Shown here piece by piece: positions 1 through 11,475 of a stretch of 64,000 nucleotides of DNA. Every line of letters starts with the position of its first letter. The first letter of the stretch is position 1. Under the pieces are notes generated by a model. It was not told the origin of the DNA and did not search any database. It was given only the letters and a program-made list of their open reading frames with translations. The translations under genes and the position numbers were made by a program. This stretch comes from Nymphaea colorata (lineage: Eukaryota > Streptophyta > Magnoliopsida > Nymphaeales > Nymphaeaceae), in the NCBI RefSeq assembly GCF_008831285.2, contig NC_045139.1:5120704-5184703 (forward strand), read 5' to 3'.

Positions 1-1863
1 ATGTTTGCATCACATGGCATAAAAAAAACCATTAATGTTACCGGAGAGTGGTACATCTGTCAACTAAAGTGCTGCACATTTACTATTTGCAGTACAGAGA
101 AATAAAACCCATAAGAATTGAACTAATGGCTGGGCTTTCAACAACCGAATAGTCGGCCGGTTACACTATGAAAAACCATTAATGACGCTTACTCTTATGA
201 TCACATTGAACATTTATATTATGTATGAAACTATTAATTTCAGTTGATTCACATCGAATTATCCTCTAGGCCCCAAAAGGAAAAAAAAACGTTGACATTT
301 TAAACTAGAAATGATGTGATCGAGGACTCCTAAAAATTTCTTAATATAAGTTGAAGTGTTAAAAAAATATCTACATGAGCACCAAGAATAATGCTAATAT
401 TATATATCAGAAAAAAGAAAGCAAATTAATGAGCTTCTAATTAACAAGGTTCACACTTAACGTGTCGGTAAACACATGGCAAATTTTCCTTCTCCATTTT
501 GATGAAATTGGGATCGTTTTCAACATATTTGGAATTTATTTCCTTCTTTAATTTAGATGTTTCAAAAAATCTCAACCCCTCAAGTGCATAGTGAAAATAA
601 TGAGGCACTAATTTGTCATAAACCCATTTATATGTGTCTGTGTAGGTGTAGGGCCTGTAGGCAACTGCCCACACTAGCTCAGGGAATGGATCGGGTCGGA
701 ATGGATTGGACTGGAATTGCTAGTTATGGAATGGATCGGGTCAGAATGGATGGCTTGATGTCTCTTACCAACTATAAAGAGTTAATAGGGGCAAAATTTT
801 ACTGGGTTAAATTTGTTATGCAAGTAAATGTAGCATGCAAATAAAGCAATATCAAATGTTCTTATAGCTTAGAAACAAAGTCACCTCTTTATGTACAGCT
901 ACTTTGAAAAAATAATTAAAAAAATGAAGAGAAATTTACAAAAAAAAAAAACTGGAGTATTTAAAAGTAGCCACCTGTGTTTGAAAAAATACAAATAATT
1001 GTTTGAGCGTTCAAAGTAATTGAAAATCCAATGAGAATAGCTAAAATATGTTTAAAAAATACCATCTCATCTGTAATAAAGAATCTTTTAGTAAAGAGTT
1101 TTTACAATTTACGTTTTTATGCAATTTCACCTTTATTTTAGGTGGAAAAGTGAAAATGCATCGAGATCAGGGGCAGAGCCAAGGGGGTCGGATGGCCCCC
1201 TTTGAATTTTTTTTGTAGATAATATTTCAAGAAATTTCAATTTAGCACCTGATAAAACTTTTCAAAAAATATAACAGGCCCCAACAAAAAAAATCCAGGC
1301 TCTGCTGATGGCCCAAATCAACTTAGAATAATATATTGTTGAGATTTTCTTTCTCTTTTAAAAGTTTTGTTTTCCTATTAACGGCAAATTATTTTTTCTT
1401 AAAAGTACATTTTCCTATACAAAGCTGCTGTGAGTAAGGTCTCTCAAAATATTTAATACAAAAAAATAAACAAATTACAGACAACTACAAATAAGGGAAA
1501 ACACTTTTAAGAAAAAATGTGATTTTCAGATATTTTATAAACCTGGGGGCCATTTGTAAATATATCAAAGCTTAGAATGGGTGAAATCATTTCATCTCAA
1601 GTAGAGGGGAATGGAAGGTCAACAGTCAATATCACTAATGTCTGCCAACAAGTTATATTTGACAGCTAGAGTTAGCATCTGACTGAAGCATCAAAAGTCA
1701 AGTTGGTATGAGGCATCATGATTAGCTAGCTACATATTTTTTTCTTCTTCTTAGGATTAGGTTTTCATCATGGAATTTCCATCTGAGTGCCTACCTTTTG
1801 GCCATAATACTAAAAAGGACCTCAAGTTTGTGATTTTTCTGATACAGAGGAGTTACAAGTTTT
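1..1863. other. Intergenic AT-rich DNA with transposon relics
   Basis: No gene is supported here. Small open frames at 441-674 and 557-844 lack family resemblance. A short motif reading like 'gcaactgcccacac' near 660 is also found in relics at 9.9 kb and 16.16 kb, so this stretch probably holds a decayed hAT-like element. At about 1168-1310 a segment starts with 'ggggcagagccaag' and ends near 'ccaggctctgctg'; these imperfect inverted ends suggest another small relic. Confidence 0.5.
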
Positions 1864-1873
1864 TCTCACAACT

Positions 1874-2271
1874 AGGGGTGAACAACGACTCGTTAAAGCT
1901 CGGCTCGTGAACGAGTTCGAGCTGAGTCATTTGCTTAACAGTCGAGCTCGAGTTCATGAATCGACTCGTTCAAATAATCGAGTTGAGGTCAAGCTCAACA
2001 TGTAACCATCGAGTCAAGCTCGAGCCTTAATCGAGTTTGCCAAGCCTTAATCGAGTCGAGCTCGAGCTCGAGCTCAACACGTAACGATGAATATCAATTC
2101 TATTCAAACAAGTTTATCGAGCCGTAATCGAATCAAGTTCGAGCTCAACACGTAATTGCCGAGTCGAGTTTGAGCTACTTCCTTCGAGCTATTTTCGAGC
2201 TCGAGGTTTCATTAGTCGAGCCGAGCTAAGGCTAAATGAACTCGGGCTCGACTCGGTTCGCATTCACCCCT
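1874..2271. mobile_element. MITE family 1 copy (AGGGGTGAAC inverted ends)
   Basis: This 398-bp element starts with AGGGGTGAAC and ends with ATTCACCCCT, so its ends are inverted repeats. The interior is full of GAGCTCGAG / CTCGACTCG blocks, which makes it self-complementary. It is flanked by 10-bp sequences TCTCACAACT (1864-1873) and ACTCACAAGT (2272-2281), matching at 8 of 10 positions and consistent with an aged target-site duplication. A 9-11 bp duplication fits Mutator-type elements (family knowledge). No coding capacity is seen, so it is non-autonomous. Confidence 0.75.
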
Positions 2272-2689
2272 ACTCACAAGTATCAAATGATATTGGGGCT
2301 TACCTCCCACATTACATCACGCAAATTGATGGAAATATCAATAATGCCATTTTTTTACCATAAAAGTGAAAAACAATCTTAAAACAAATCGCATTATTGA
2401 TATTTCACTTAAAGGTTAATTTTGGAAAGATATAAAGTTGTTTAACCTAGGGTTGTTTTTTCAGCAAAATTGTAGAGTGGCTTGCATGTTCGGCTCCTAA
2501 TATATGGCTCCGGCTGCCCGAGGAAAAGGATATTTTTGTCATCTTATAAAGGGTATATATTTTGGTCATTTCCCAAAAAGCAACTTATTTTTTCATTTTT
2601 GCCCTTAAAGGAGAGTATCTTCTTTTAAGTAGAAGGGCAGTCTGGTAATTTGAGGCATGAAAAATATACATACCCCAACATGAGTGAGG

Positions 2690-2990
2690 GTGGGCATTGG
2701 ACCAGACACCCTAGACCTTGCCTGAAGCGGGCTTGGCCCCTAGATTTGGTTGTCAAGTAGGCCCGAACCAACCTGATAACTTAACTTGGTTATAACATTA
2801 TTTTATTTTTTAAAAACATAATAATTAATTATATTTATACATTATATTATTTTTTTCTATACCATATTAACATATTTTTCATTATAATTAGGTAAGGCTG
2901 GGCAAGGCTTGGGCTCGGGTTATAAATACGGGCTGTGGTAAGGACCGAGCTCGATTCCTCATCAGGCTGAGATGGCTCACCCTAAACCAT
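2690..2990. repeat. Interspersed repeat family 3 copy (GGGCATTGG end)
   Basis: The stretch begins 'gtgggcattggacc' and holds GC-rich arms (gggctcgg, aggaccgagctc) around a very AT-rich core. Similar arms recur near 47.45-47.79 kb and 53.94-54.23 kb, where right ends read like 'caatgcccag'. It is probably a degenerate non-autonomous transposon. Boundaries are approximate. Confidence 0.4.
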
Positions 2991-3149
2991 TGTGAATATC
3001 GTAAGGCAAAAGTGAGGTCCTACAAGAAAAACTAGAAATACTAATAGCGTCTCTGGAGAAAGGAAGGTAAAAAAACTATGAACAAAAATTTTTCCTTAAA
3101 TGCCATAAGGTAAATTTCTAACTAAGCGGCCTTCATTGCAAGAAATTGG

Positions 3150-3335
3150 AGTTTAAGTTCATGAGCCAAGTTTGAGCGGAGCTGAGCCAGCTCGAAGAGT
3201 GTCTTGAAAGAAACTTGTACTCGGCTCAAGCTCGAGCTCTAGTCGAGTTCAATTTCATTAGTTGGAACTTGACTCGGCTTGAGCTCTTAAAACTCGGAAC
3301 TTGGCTGGAAGATTGGCTTGAGTTAAAAAAATTAT
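3150..3335. repeat. Fragment of GAGCTCGAG-rich repeat (family 1-like)
   Basis: The short stretch has repeated 'gctcgagctc', 'gactcggcttgagctc' and similar words like the interior of the family 1 elements, but neither inverted end is present. It is likely a truncated copy. Confidence 0.4.
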
Positions 3336-4171
3336 TTTTTAAAGAAAAAGACAACATGTGGATTTGAACGTTGAACCTCCTACATGACCATTCGAAAAAT
3401 CTCATTTTTCTGATAAAACAAGTGCCAAATGCTATGCAGTTAACTCAGATACGCATTCATGGTGTGCATACGCGCAAATGAACTCGATATACATAGACAA
3501 TAACATCAGGCCACAACATTTCATGTGTTTGGAAGGAGTAAGTTCACTAGAGTAATACAAAATGCAGCAGATCTTATGTATTGTATTAACTCTTAGAAAC
3601 ATATCAAGACACGAGAAAATATACTTAAAGTTATTAGAATTGTTGCTAAAATTTGACACTAAACTTCACAATCTTAGAGATTAGCTATTGAACAAAAATA
3701 TTGAAGAATATCAATGGAGTAAAATATTGAAGAATCTATTCAAGAATTAAGTAAAAGACTTAACACAAAAATTCCCCACTCTACGACATGTTGTGGGCTC
3801 ATTTATTTCTTGCCATCTCCCTAATGTACCACGAAACAACTAAGACTATAATTTTATGGGTTGTTTGGCAATAGGAATAGCAACATACTGTTTCACGTAT
3901 CTACCCTAAAAATGGAAGCACATACGAAGTATTATAATATAGCGATTCATGAATCTATAACAATATTTCTGGTAGATAGGTAGAACAATATTTTGCAGTC
4001 GTCCTTGTCAAACAGTCTCTTAAAAGAATCTGCATGTCCAAAGGTCGCCAAAAGAAAACTATGTCTTCTCAATAACATTGGGTTTAAAGGATGTTCTCTC
4101 AAGCAAACACTCAAAGAGGCCTTCGCTTTGCCCCTATCGTGTTCATCTAACAAAAATGCTTCATCCTTTAT

Positions 4172-4595
4172 AGGGATGTCAATGAATTGGATTTAGATTG
4201 GATATATCGTTAATCATATCCGTTTTTTCAAATATTCACATATTCGGATTCGAATCAGATTAAAATTCAAATAAAAAAAGTTCATATTCAAATCTGAAAT
4301 CCAATTTTACAATCTGAATCCGATACGAATCCGATTTTTATATTTATATCTGAATCCAAATCCGAATTTTGAATCGGATTTTGCCAATTTTCAAAAATAC
4401 AAGATATCTGAATCCAAATCCAAATCCGATCGGATATTTATATATAACTGAATCCGAATCCGATCGGATGTCATTTATTAAATCCCAATCCAATCCGATT
4501 TCTTAATGGGATATTAATTTTTTTTTTCCATATCCGATTTTTTTGGATCGGTTCAGTCGGATATCATATTCAAATTGGATATATTGACATCTCCA
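4172..4595. mobile_element. MITE family 2 copy (GGGATGTCAAT inverted ends)
   Basis: The element begins 'agggatgtcaat' and ends 'attgacatctcc', so its ends are inverted. The inside is made of repeated 'aatccgaatccgat' type words. The flanks ATCCTTTA (left) and ATCCTGTA (right) match at 7 of 8 positions, a likely target duplication. It has no coding capacity. At least seven relatives occur in this window. Confidence 0.65.
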
Positions 4596-5262
4596 ATCCT
4601 GTACCATCTTTTAAGTGGAAGTCCACAAAGCTGCTTCCAAGATGTGAGGTGTTTAATTGCATCTTATCTTCGTCTCTCAAGAGAAACCTCGTCGTAGTAG
4701 ACCTTGACTGGAAATAAACTATAGTTAGTAAACCCGTGACTTGGACTCAGATCAAGAGATGATCGGGTCACTGGGTCAGCGAGTTGACTCATGAACACGG
4801 CCAAGTCAGATAATGATTTTTTTAATGTATTCTTACAACATAGAGTAAAGGGAAAATTTTTAATGCAACCGAGTCTGGCGAGTCAGGTAGATTCCGGGCG
4901 AATCAGGGTCGACCCTCGCAAAGTCCGGCTGAGGATATGAACGAAGATTTTGAAACTTGTTTCAGATATTACAGTTGTTTCTAACGATGTTGCGCCTAAC
5001 CATAGGTGATTAATAACAATTTACTAATTAGAAAATGACATCTTATAATCTAATGCATCATATTTTCCATTAATTGCCTTCCCCTTGAGAAACTTCCGTT
5101 ACTCGGTCGACCTGCCTTGTAAGCCACGGCTCTTAGAAAGTCGGAACATAACAACGGGAGCTGTAAGCTGTCACTAATTAAATCAGTCATCTAATCAGCA
5201 CAACATTGTGGAAATTGTCCTGAAAGTCATAGAAAATAATAGAAGTGGAAAAAACCTTGTTG

Positions 5263-5446
<184 letters not shown>

Positions 5447-5840
5447 GGGTAGGGACAGCATGACCGATTTTAAGGTGACTTGATTTGGTGCATGACCGAT
5501 TCAAGGGTGACACTTACATCACAATTTATAACTTTTCTTTCAATGTTAAAATATTGTTATACGTTTAATTATTTTTATATTTTCGTTTACTCTCAAAACT
5601 GGATGTCCTGCAATCTTTCTCTCTGTCTCTCCTTCTTCATCCTCTTCTTCTTGACTCAATATTTATTATCATCTTGACCTGGATATTTTGACGAGTTCTG
5701 CAGGAAGAAGATTCTCAAACTAATACAAGTGGAAAAAAATCAATGACCCAACGGCCAAGGCGTGTCTCAATTCTTATTGTCATTAAGAAAAATGGACGTC
5801 TACCAACCTTTTTGAACAAATTAAAGATGTTAAACCGATC

Positions 5841-5848
5841 TATATATA
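5841..5848 (+). promoter_or_regulatory. Putative TATA box of neprosin copy A
   Basis: TATATATA lies exactly 84 bp upstream of the ATG at 5925. The equivalent position is TACATATA in copy B (15488) and TATATATG in copy C (27041), each also 84 bp from its ATG. The fixed spacing and conservation support a core promoter role; transcription starts are not known. Confidence 0.45.
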
Positions 5849-5924
5849 CCCGGCGTGTTCCCTTTTGAAGCTCACCCACTTAGAAGCAAAAGCACTGCTC
5901 AGTTAAATATCCATATTTCAGGAC

Positions 5925-7536
5925 ATGGATTCAGCAGGAAAGCAGTCGATGCTTCTCTTATTTCTCCTGCTTTTGGAGCTAACAGCATGCATTGCAAGAG
6001 ATCTATCAAGCAAGGGATCGAGAGGAAAGCTATATCCTGAGAAGCCTCCTGTTACGACTATCAAGGTCGAGTTTCTGATTATTAACATTACTTTCATTAT
6101 CATGTTCAAAGAGATTGTGGAATGAAACATCTAACTGTTACTGAATCTAAAGTTTACAACAATGTTAATGTTTGGTTAGAGAGAAGATGGAGAATTGATC
6201 GATTGCATCGACATTTACAGCCAGCCAGCTTTCGGCCATCCAGCACTTAAGAATCACACGATCCAGGTTCTGTTTTTTAACTCTTTCACTTTCTATATCC
6301 ATTTATTTGACCTGAATACCTACTAGAATTTGTTTTTATTTACACTTACTTTCAGGGAGCATGTATTTTCACACACAAACCAGATGGGTAAAGATTTCTA
6401 TTGTAGATTTGTTTGGTTGAACGCTTTAAAATGTGTAACATAGCTGGTCGAGCAGGTGGAAAGCATGTCACCTATTTGATTCTCATTGACTGCTACTTCT
6501 TTGGACCTTAATTGATGACGTCCCGACAATCTAATTGACAAGTAGAGGTGAACAACGAGTCGAGCTCGACTCGTTAAAGCTTGGCTCATGAAGAGTTCGA
6601 GCCGAGACATTTGCTTAACGAGTCCAGCTCAAGTTCATGAGTCAACTCATTCAAATAATCAAGTTGAGTTCGAGCTCATCACGTAACCGCCGAGTCGAAC
6701 TCGAGCCTTAATCGAGTTTGTCAAGCTTTAATCAAATTGATATATTCAAACGAGTTTACGAGTTTGTCGAGCCTTAATCGAGTCGAGCTCGAACTCAACA
6801 CATAACTATGAATATCAATTCTATTTAAACGAGTTTGTCAAGCCTTAATCCGATTCGAGCTCGAGCTGCTTCTATCGAGCTATTCTCAAACTCGAGTCAA
6901 GTAGAGCTCGAGGTTTCATTAGTTGAGCCGAACTCGAGCTGATTGAACTCGGGCTTGACTTGACTCGTGTTCACCCCTATTGACAAGTGTGTCGTATCCC
7001 ACCTACGTGTATTACTTCAGCGCAAGTCATGGGAGGTAGGTGGAATAAGGGGGCCTTCAAGTCTTTTTCAAGCTGTAGATTGTTAACCTCTTGCTTAGAC
7101 GATCAAGTTTCATGTGACCGGGTCAAGCTTACTGAGCCCAGTAGTTTGTGCTTGGCCAGGACAGCATGACCTCACCAATATATTTGGAGACCCGTTAATT
7201 ACGGGGTCAATTTTAGTGTTGTTAGACGCAATGACTTGGGAATTGATTAGTAATCAACTTTGCTCCGGTTTTGATCAAACCTTCCTTTTTCACATGAAAA
7301 AAGTACTTGCACAATGAATATATGTAATAGCATCTTCAATTTCCTATAACACCCACATATAATCGATAATATAAATAATAACAATATATACGCAAAATAC
7401 AAATTTTAATAATAAATCTACTGCCATTACATTAACAAGCATATGTTGACAAAGTGTGTTTCTGAGAATGCGTTTATGCACACGTAACATTTAATACACC
7501 ATTTACATAATATGTTGGTTTAGGTTTAGTATTATG

Positions 7537-7590
<54 letters not shown>

Positions 7591-10500
7591 GAGACAGAGA
7601 GAGATTATTGACCTTTGGATGATTGGCTTACTGGTGATAAAACTAATGGATATGCAGATGGAACCGAGCTCAAGTGCAGAAAAGATAGCGAGAAGGGAGA
7701 CATCAGAAGGCAAGGCAGATTGGTGGAGAAGTAGATGTCCTCCTGGCACGGTCCCTGTCCCAAGGTCTCCAAGCCCCATGTCACCCTTTGTTACCTCCAA
7801 ATTTGTTGATAGAAAGGGATTCGATCACGAGGTATCTTCAATTGCCGTTTCTGATAATCAACCTGATATATAATTATTTTTTTATTTTATGTTATTAAAA
7901 ACCATCGTAAAAAGTGTATGTATTTGCAACGATCAATTGTTTGGACAACAGATTGCATTTTTTTAGACAGTTTTTAGTAATAAAAAAACCATCAGGCCAC
8001 AAAGATAGCTGATATATATATATATATGATTGAATGAATAGGGATTATATTTATCCAAATCACCTAACCAAGCTATTCAACCGATGAAAATAGATGGTTG
8101 AGAGAAAAAAGAGAGAACTAATATTGAATGATGAAGATGTTATCATCTTTTTTTTCTTGTTTTTTTTATAAGCAGTCCATCCTGATATATCATATATCAG
8201 ATAACTTTGGTTAGACTGCTGGATAACTTTGGCTAGGTAGATCTAAACTATAAAAAGCTGACCACTCAAAAGTGGGAGTTAAATTTCTATTGTATGATAT
8301 ACTTGTATAAATACGATCTTAAGAAAAACCTGTACTATGTTGATCATGTTTTGACTTTAATTAGGCCTGGGCGTGAGGCCGGGCCGCCGTGGGTACCCGG
8401 TACCCGGCTCGGCGGCCCGGTGTTGGCCTGTCCCCCATCCTCCTCTTCCTCTTCCCGTCCCCCATCCTCCTCCTCTCCTTCTTCCCCCTTCCCCCCTCCG
8501 CCTACATCTTCCCCCCTCGGCCGCCCGGTGTTGGCCTGTCCCCCATTGTTTCGAATAAATATTTTTTCCCGTTTTATCCCTCCATCAGCGACCATAATGG
8601 CTACTAACTGGACCTTGGTCTATGCATGTGGAGCATCAGCACGCCTACTTGTATGAACGTGGAGTGTTCCATGGAACCAAAGCAAGATTCAACGTGTGGA
8701 ACCCGCAGACTGAGGGGCAAAACGGAGAATTCAGCTTGGCTCAACTCTGGGTTCTCAATGACGGAAATAGTTCAGACTTGAACTCCATTGAAGCTGGTTG
8801 GCATGTAAGTTCATTCTATTCTTGTTTTGAACGGGTCTGCTTCTAAAACCTCGGGTGGTGTACAATAGCTGGTCGAGTAAGATTGAGCTTGGGCACCCGG
8901 CCCGGTGCCCTTTATTTTGCGTCAGGCTCGGGCCCAAGTCGGGCCATGTACCAGGTACCCGTCAGTGGCCTGGCCCGATGTCCAGGCTTAAGAAAGATAC
9001 GTATAGATGGCTCATTTATGATTCGATTCCAGTGAGTACTACTATTCTGAGCGAAAAAAGATGAGGGTAAGGTGGCCCACTGCTTACCTAGGTTCCGATG
9101 CATTATTGGACCTTAGAAAGACGAAGAATGAAACGGACCCTCGACCTGTCTCATGCTCACCTAAAAGGGATATGCTTTTAAGAGCATTTAACTATCATGC
9201 TTGTGAGATTTGGATCCTGATACAACCAGATATTGTTATTTGGATCTTGAACTCAAGTTCCTAAATCCAAATTCTTCCCTTTTCCCTTTTTTTGGTGTTC
9301 ATTTTTGCAGTGAAATCTTTTAAAAGAGAAATTGCACTAACAACAGCATTTTGAAAGCCAGGTATTTCCATCTTTAAATGGGGACAGTCAGCCGAGGTTG
9401 TTCGTGTATTGGACGGTAAGCACTAAGCACTCTCAATTTCTTCATTTTTTTTTTTGTTTTAATTTCTCTTGCAATTTTTTAGGATCTGAGATCCATCAAT
9501 TTAAGATCCGGCCCTCCCTCATATTTGATATTTAGATTAGACCTTTCCTCAATGCAAAAAATATAAAATGTGAATTTCAAGTGTCCATGGACTTAAAAAG
9601 ATGCTATGCCGAAAATTCCACCCAATTCTTCTAAAAAACTTAACGCGCAAAATGTTTGAACTTGTGCAATACTTTAATATAATTTGTCCGAGTAAATTTG
9701 ACCAAAGTTTTCATTGATTCATATAGTCCATTAATTGACCAAGTTGACTAGATAACTCAAAAGCCCCTCTTCATGTTTCTTATGGTAAGGTCTAAGATGA
9801 ATGTACTCAAAGAAACAAGTGGCAGTGGCAGATTAAGCTTGTGTTTGATTGACACTGACCTGAGATTCTCGGTGATCTTAAAAAGTGCGTTTTGTCAAAA
9901 TAATATACCCTGCAATGGGCGAGCCACATGTGGGCAGTTGCCCACACCAGCTAGTGTCGAAGCCATGCTGTAGTTGGCTCGGCAATTGCCCACACCAGCT
10001 AGTGTCGAAGCCATGTTGTAGTTGGCTCGGCAATTGCCTACACCAGCCTACTAAACTTATTTTATTTATGTATATAAATTTCATTAATTTTTAGTTTTTT
10101 ACATATGAAAGCTCCTTAAAGTTTGAAACTCAAATCGATAATATTTTTTAACCATAATTCTGGTTCTGCCACTGATGTTTCTTTATTTTCATATTAACAT
10201 CTTCAAATATTTACTCTGTTATACATATGAGTATTTTGTGAATGAGTACCCCTCCAGAAATTTTTTTTTGTTCCATCACTGATATAGCGCGGTGAATATA
10301 TTGAAAACCATATGCTAAATAAGTTTATACGCTCAAATAAAAAGCTTATGCGTTGAAACTTTAGGTCATATGATATCAAAACAACCTTATCTAATTGCAG
10401 AGAGATAATTACGGAAGCACAGGATGCTACAATCTCAAGTGCCCCGGATTCGTTCAAGTGAGTGATCAAATATCTCCAGGTATGGCGATATCCCCAGTTT

Positions 10501-11475
10501 CAGCATATGAAGGCGAACAAGTATACATCGACCTTATAGTCTTCAAAGTGAGTGCTGTTGTTCTTTTCTATATTATTTTTTCTTTAAAAAAAATTAAATG
10601 ACAACTTTTACTCTCAATTCGAAATTAAATGACATCTGATAAACTCTTAACCTTATTTTTTTTCAGATATTTATATACTTGGATTTGAATTCAGATTCAA
10701 ATAAGAACCAAGAAAAAACCATATTTAGATCTGAATCTAAAGAAAAAATCTGATCCAAATTTCCGAATTTGAATTTGGAAGCAGTTTTCAAAATATAAGA
10801 GAATTAAATATGAGATATTTATTTGAAACTAAATCTGATGCAAATCCAAATCTGATCAGATATTTATCCATATCTGAGTTCGATCAATGTTATTTCTTAA
10901 ATAAGAATCCAATTCGATTTCTTAATTGAAAATTAATTTTTTTTCATATCAAATGCTTTTGGAACAGTTCAATTAAATGTTCGATTCAAATTTGATATAT
11001 TGACATCCATGGTTGGAGGGAACCATAAAATGAATCATAAACAAAATTTGCTATTGCTATGAAAGAAAAAAACTGATGAAATTATCTGTCATAGGATGCT
11101 GAGACTGGTAACTGGTGGCTGAAATATGAGGACATATACGTGGGGTATTGGCCTAGTAGTCTTTTCACAACCCTTGCAGACGCAGCAAATTTACTGGAAT
11201 GGGGAGGAGAGGTGGCCCGGCCGGCCAACGGCCCCCGACTGGCCACCAAGATGGGAAGCGGCCACTTTCCGAGCGAAGGCGGCGACGGCATATCGAGCTC
11301 TGTGAAGAACATCGAATGTTTGGATGCAACAACCAATGCCTTCGTCCAGCCAACTGCTGCTGTTGCAGTTGCAAAAGTCAAGAACTGCTATGATATCAAT
11401 AATGTTGGCAGCACGGCCACTGATGGATATGTCATCTACTTCGGAGGCCCAGGCAAAAGCGATACGTGTCTGTGA
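5925..11475 (+). CDS. Neprosin-domain secreted peptidase, copy A
   Basis: Seven phase-0 exons: 5925-6065, 6180-6266, 7658-7831, 8640-8804, 9362-9415, 10401-10547 and 11095-11475. They give 382 residues, close to the ~400 usual for the family. Residues 1-24 form a signal peptide ([16 protein letters not shown] core), so the product should enter the secretory path. Residues 25-135 match the neprosin activation peptide ([29 protein letters not shown]). The neprosin domain follows: [20 protein letters not shown] (Glu185), [28 protein letters not shown] (Glu295), KMGSGHF and YFGGPG near the end. Neprosins are glutamic endopeptidases that cut after proline. Glu185 and Glu295 are inferred to be the catalytic pair from spacing like that in Nepenthes neprosin. 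All introns are GT-AG. Many plant members have no known substrate, so activity is not proven. Confidence 0.9.
6544..6978. mobile_element. MITE family 1 copy inside intron 2 of copy A
   Basis: The element starts AGAGGTGAAC and ends GTTCACCCCT. It is flanked by a perfect 10-bp direct repeat, ATTGACAAGT, at 6534-6543 and 6979-6988. The 435-bp interior is built of GAGCTCGA words. Copies B and C lack it at the matching place, so it arrived after the gene duplication. The perfect target duplication marks it as the youngest family member in the window and fits a Mutator-like origin. Confidence 0.88.
7542..7585. repeat. TA microsatellite before exon 3 of copy A
   Basis: A (TA)n run sits 73 bp before the exon 3 acceptor. 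Copy C has TA repeats at the same place (27972-27999), whereas copy B has a GA-rich run (about 16871-16912) there. Confidence 0.9.
8363..8546. repeat. GC-rich insertion in intron 3 of copy A with 31-bp direct repeat
   Basis: A block of strong GC content (cccggtacccggc, then a C/T-rich tract) stands out from AT-rich intron DNA. The sequence at 8408-8438 (core cccggtgttggcctgtc) is repeated at 8516-8546 with one mismatch. Copies B and C have nothing like it. Proline/serine-rich open frames across it are probably chance products of base bias. A second GC-rich patch (8885-8995, ggcccggtgccc ... cctggcccgatg) lies in intron 4, also only in copy A. Confidence 0.6.
9810..10290. mobile_element. hAT-like relic in intron 5 of copy A with 48-bp tandem repeat
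   Basis: The stretch contains 'ggttctgccactgatg' and 'ttccatcactgatata', resembling CAGTGGCGGAGCCA-type hAT ends. The end motif near 10275 is shared with copy B (about 20570) and copy C (about 31440), so that part is older than the duplication. The section with 'gggcagttgcccacaccag' is seen only in copy A here. Inside it, 9943-9990 is repeated at 9991-10038 almost exactly (48-bp units). Confidence 0.5.
10665..11010. mobile_element. MITE family 2 relic in intron 6 of copy A
   Basis: The sequence has 'aaatctgatccaaatttccgaattt' style words and ends 'atattgacatcc', the family's right end. Matching relics sit in the same intron of copy B (21403-21763) and copy C (32098-32440). The insertion is therefore older than the gene triplication. 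Confidence 0.6.

Noticed and set aside
8294-8656. 120-codon Pro/Ser-rich frame
   Set aside because: It crosses a GC-rich insertion and the exon 4 acceptor of copy A; the composition explains the open frame.
11082-11381. Minus-strand frames opposite neprosin exon 7 (also at 21892 and 32472)
   Set aside because: They are mirror frames of a conserved coding exon and are not conserved as proteins themselves.
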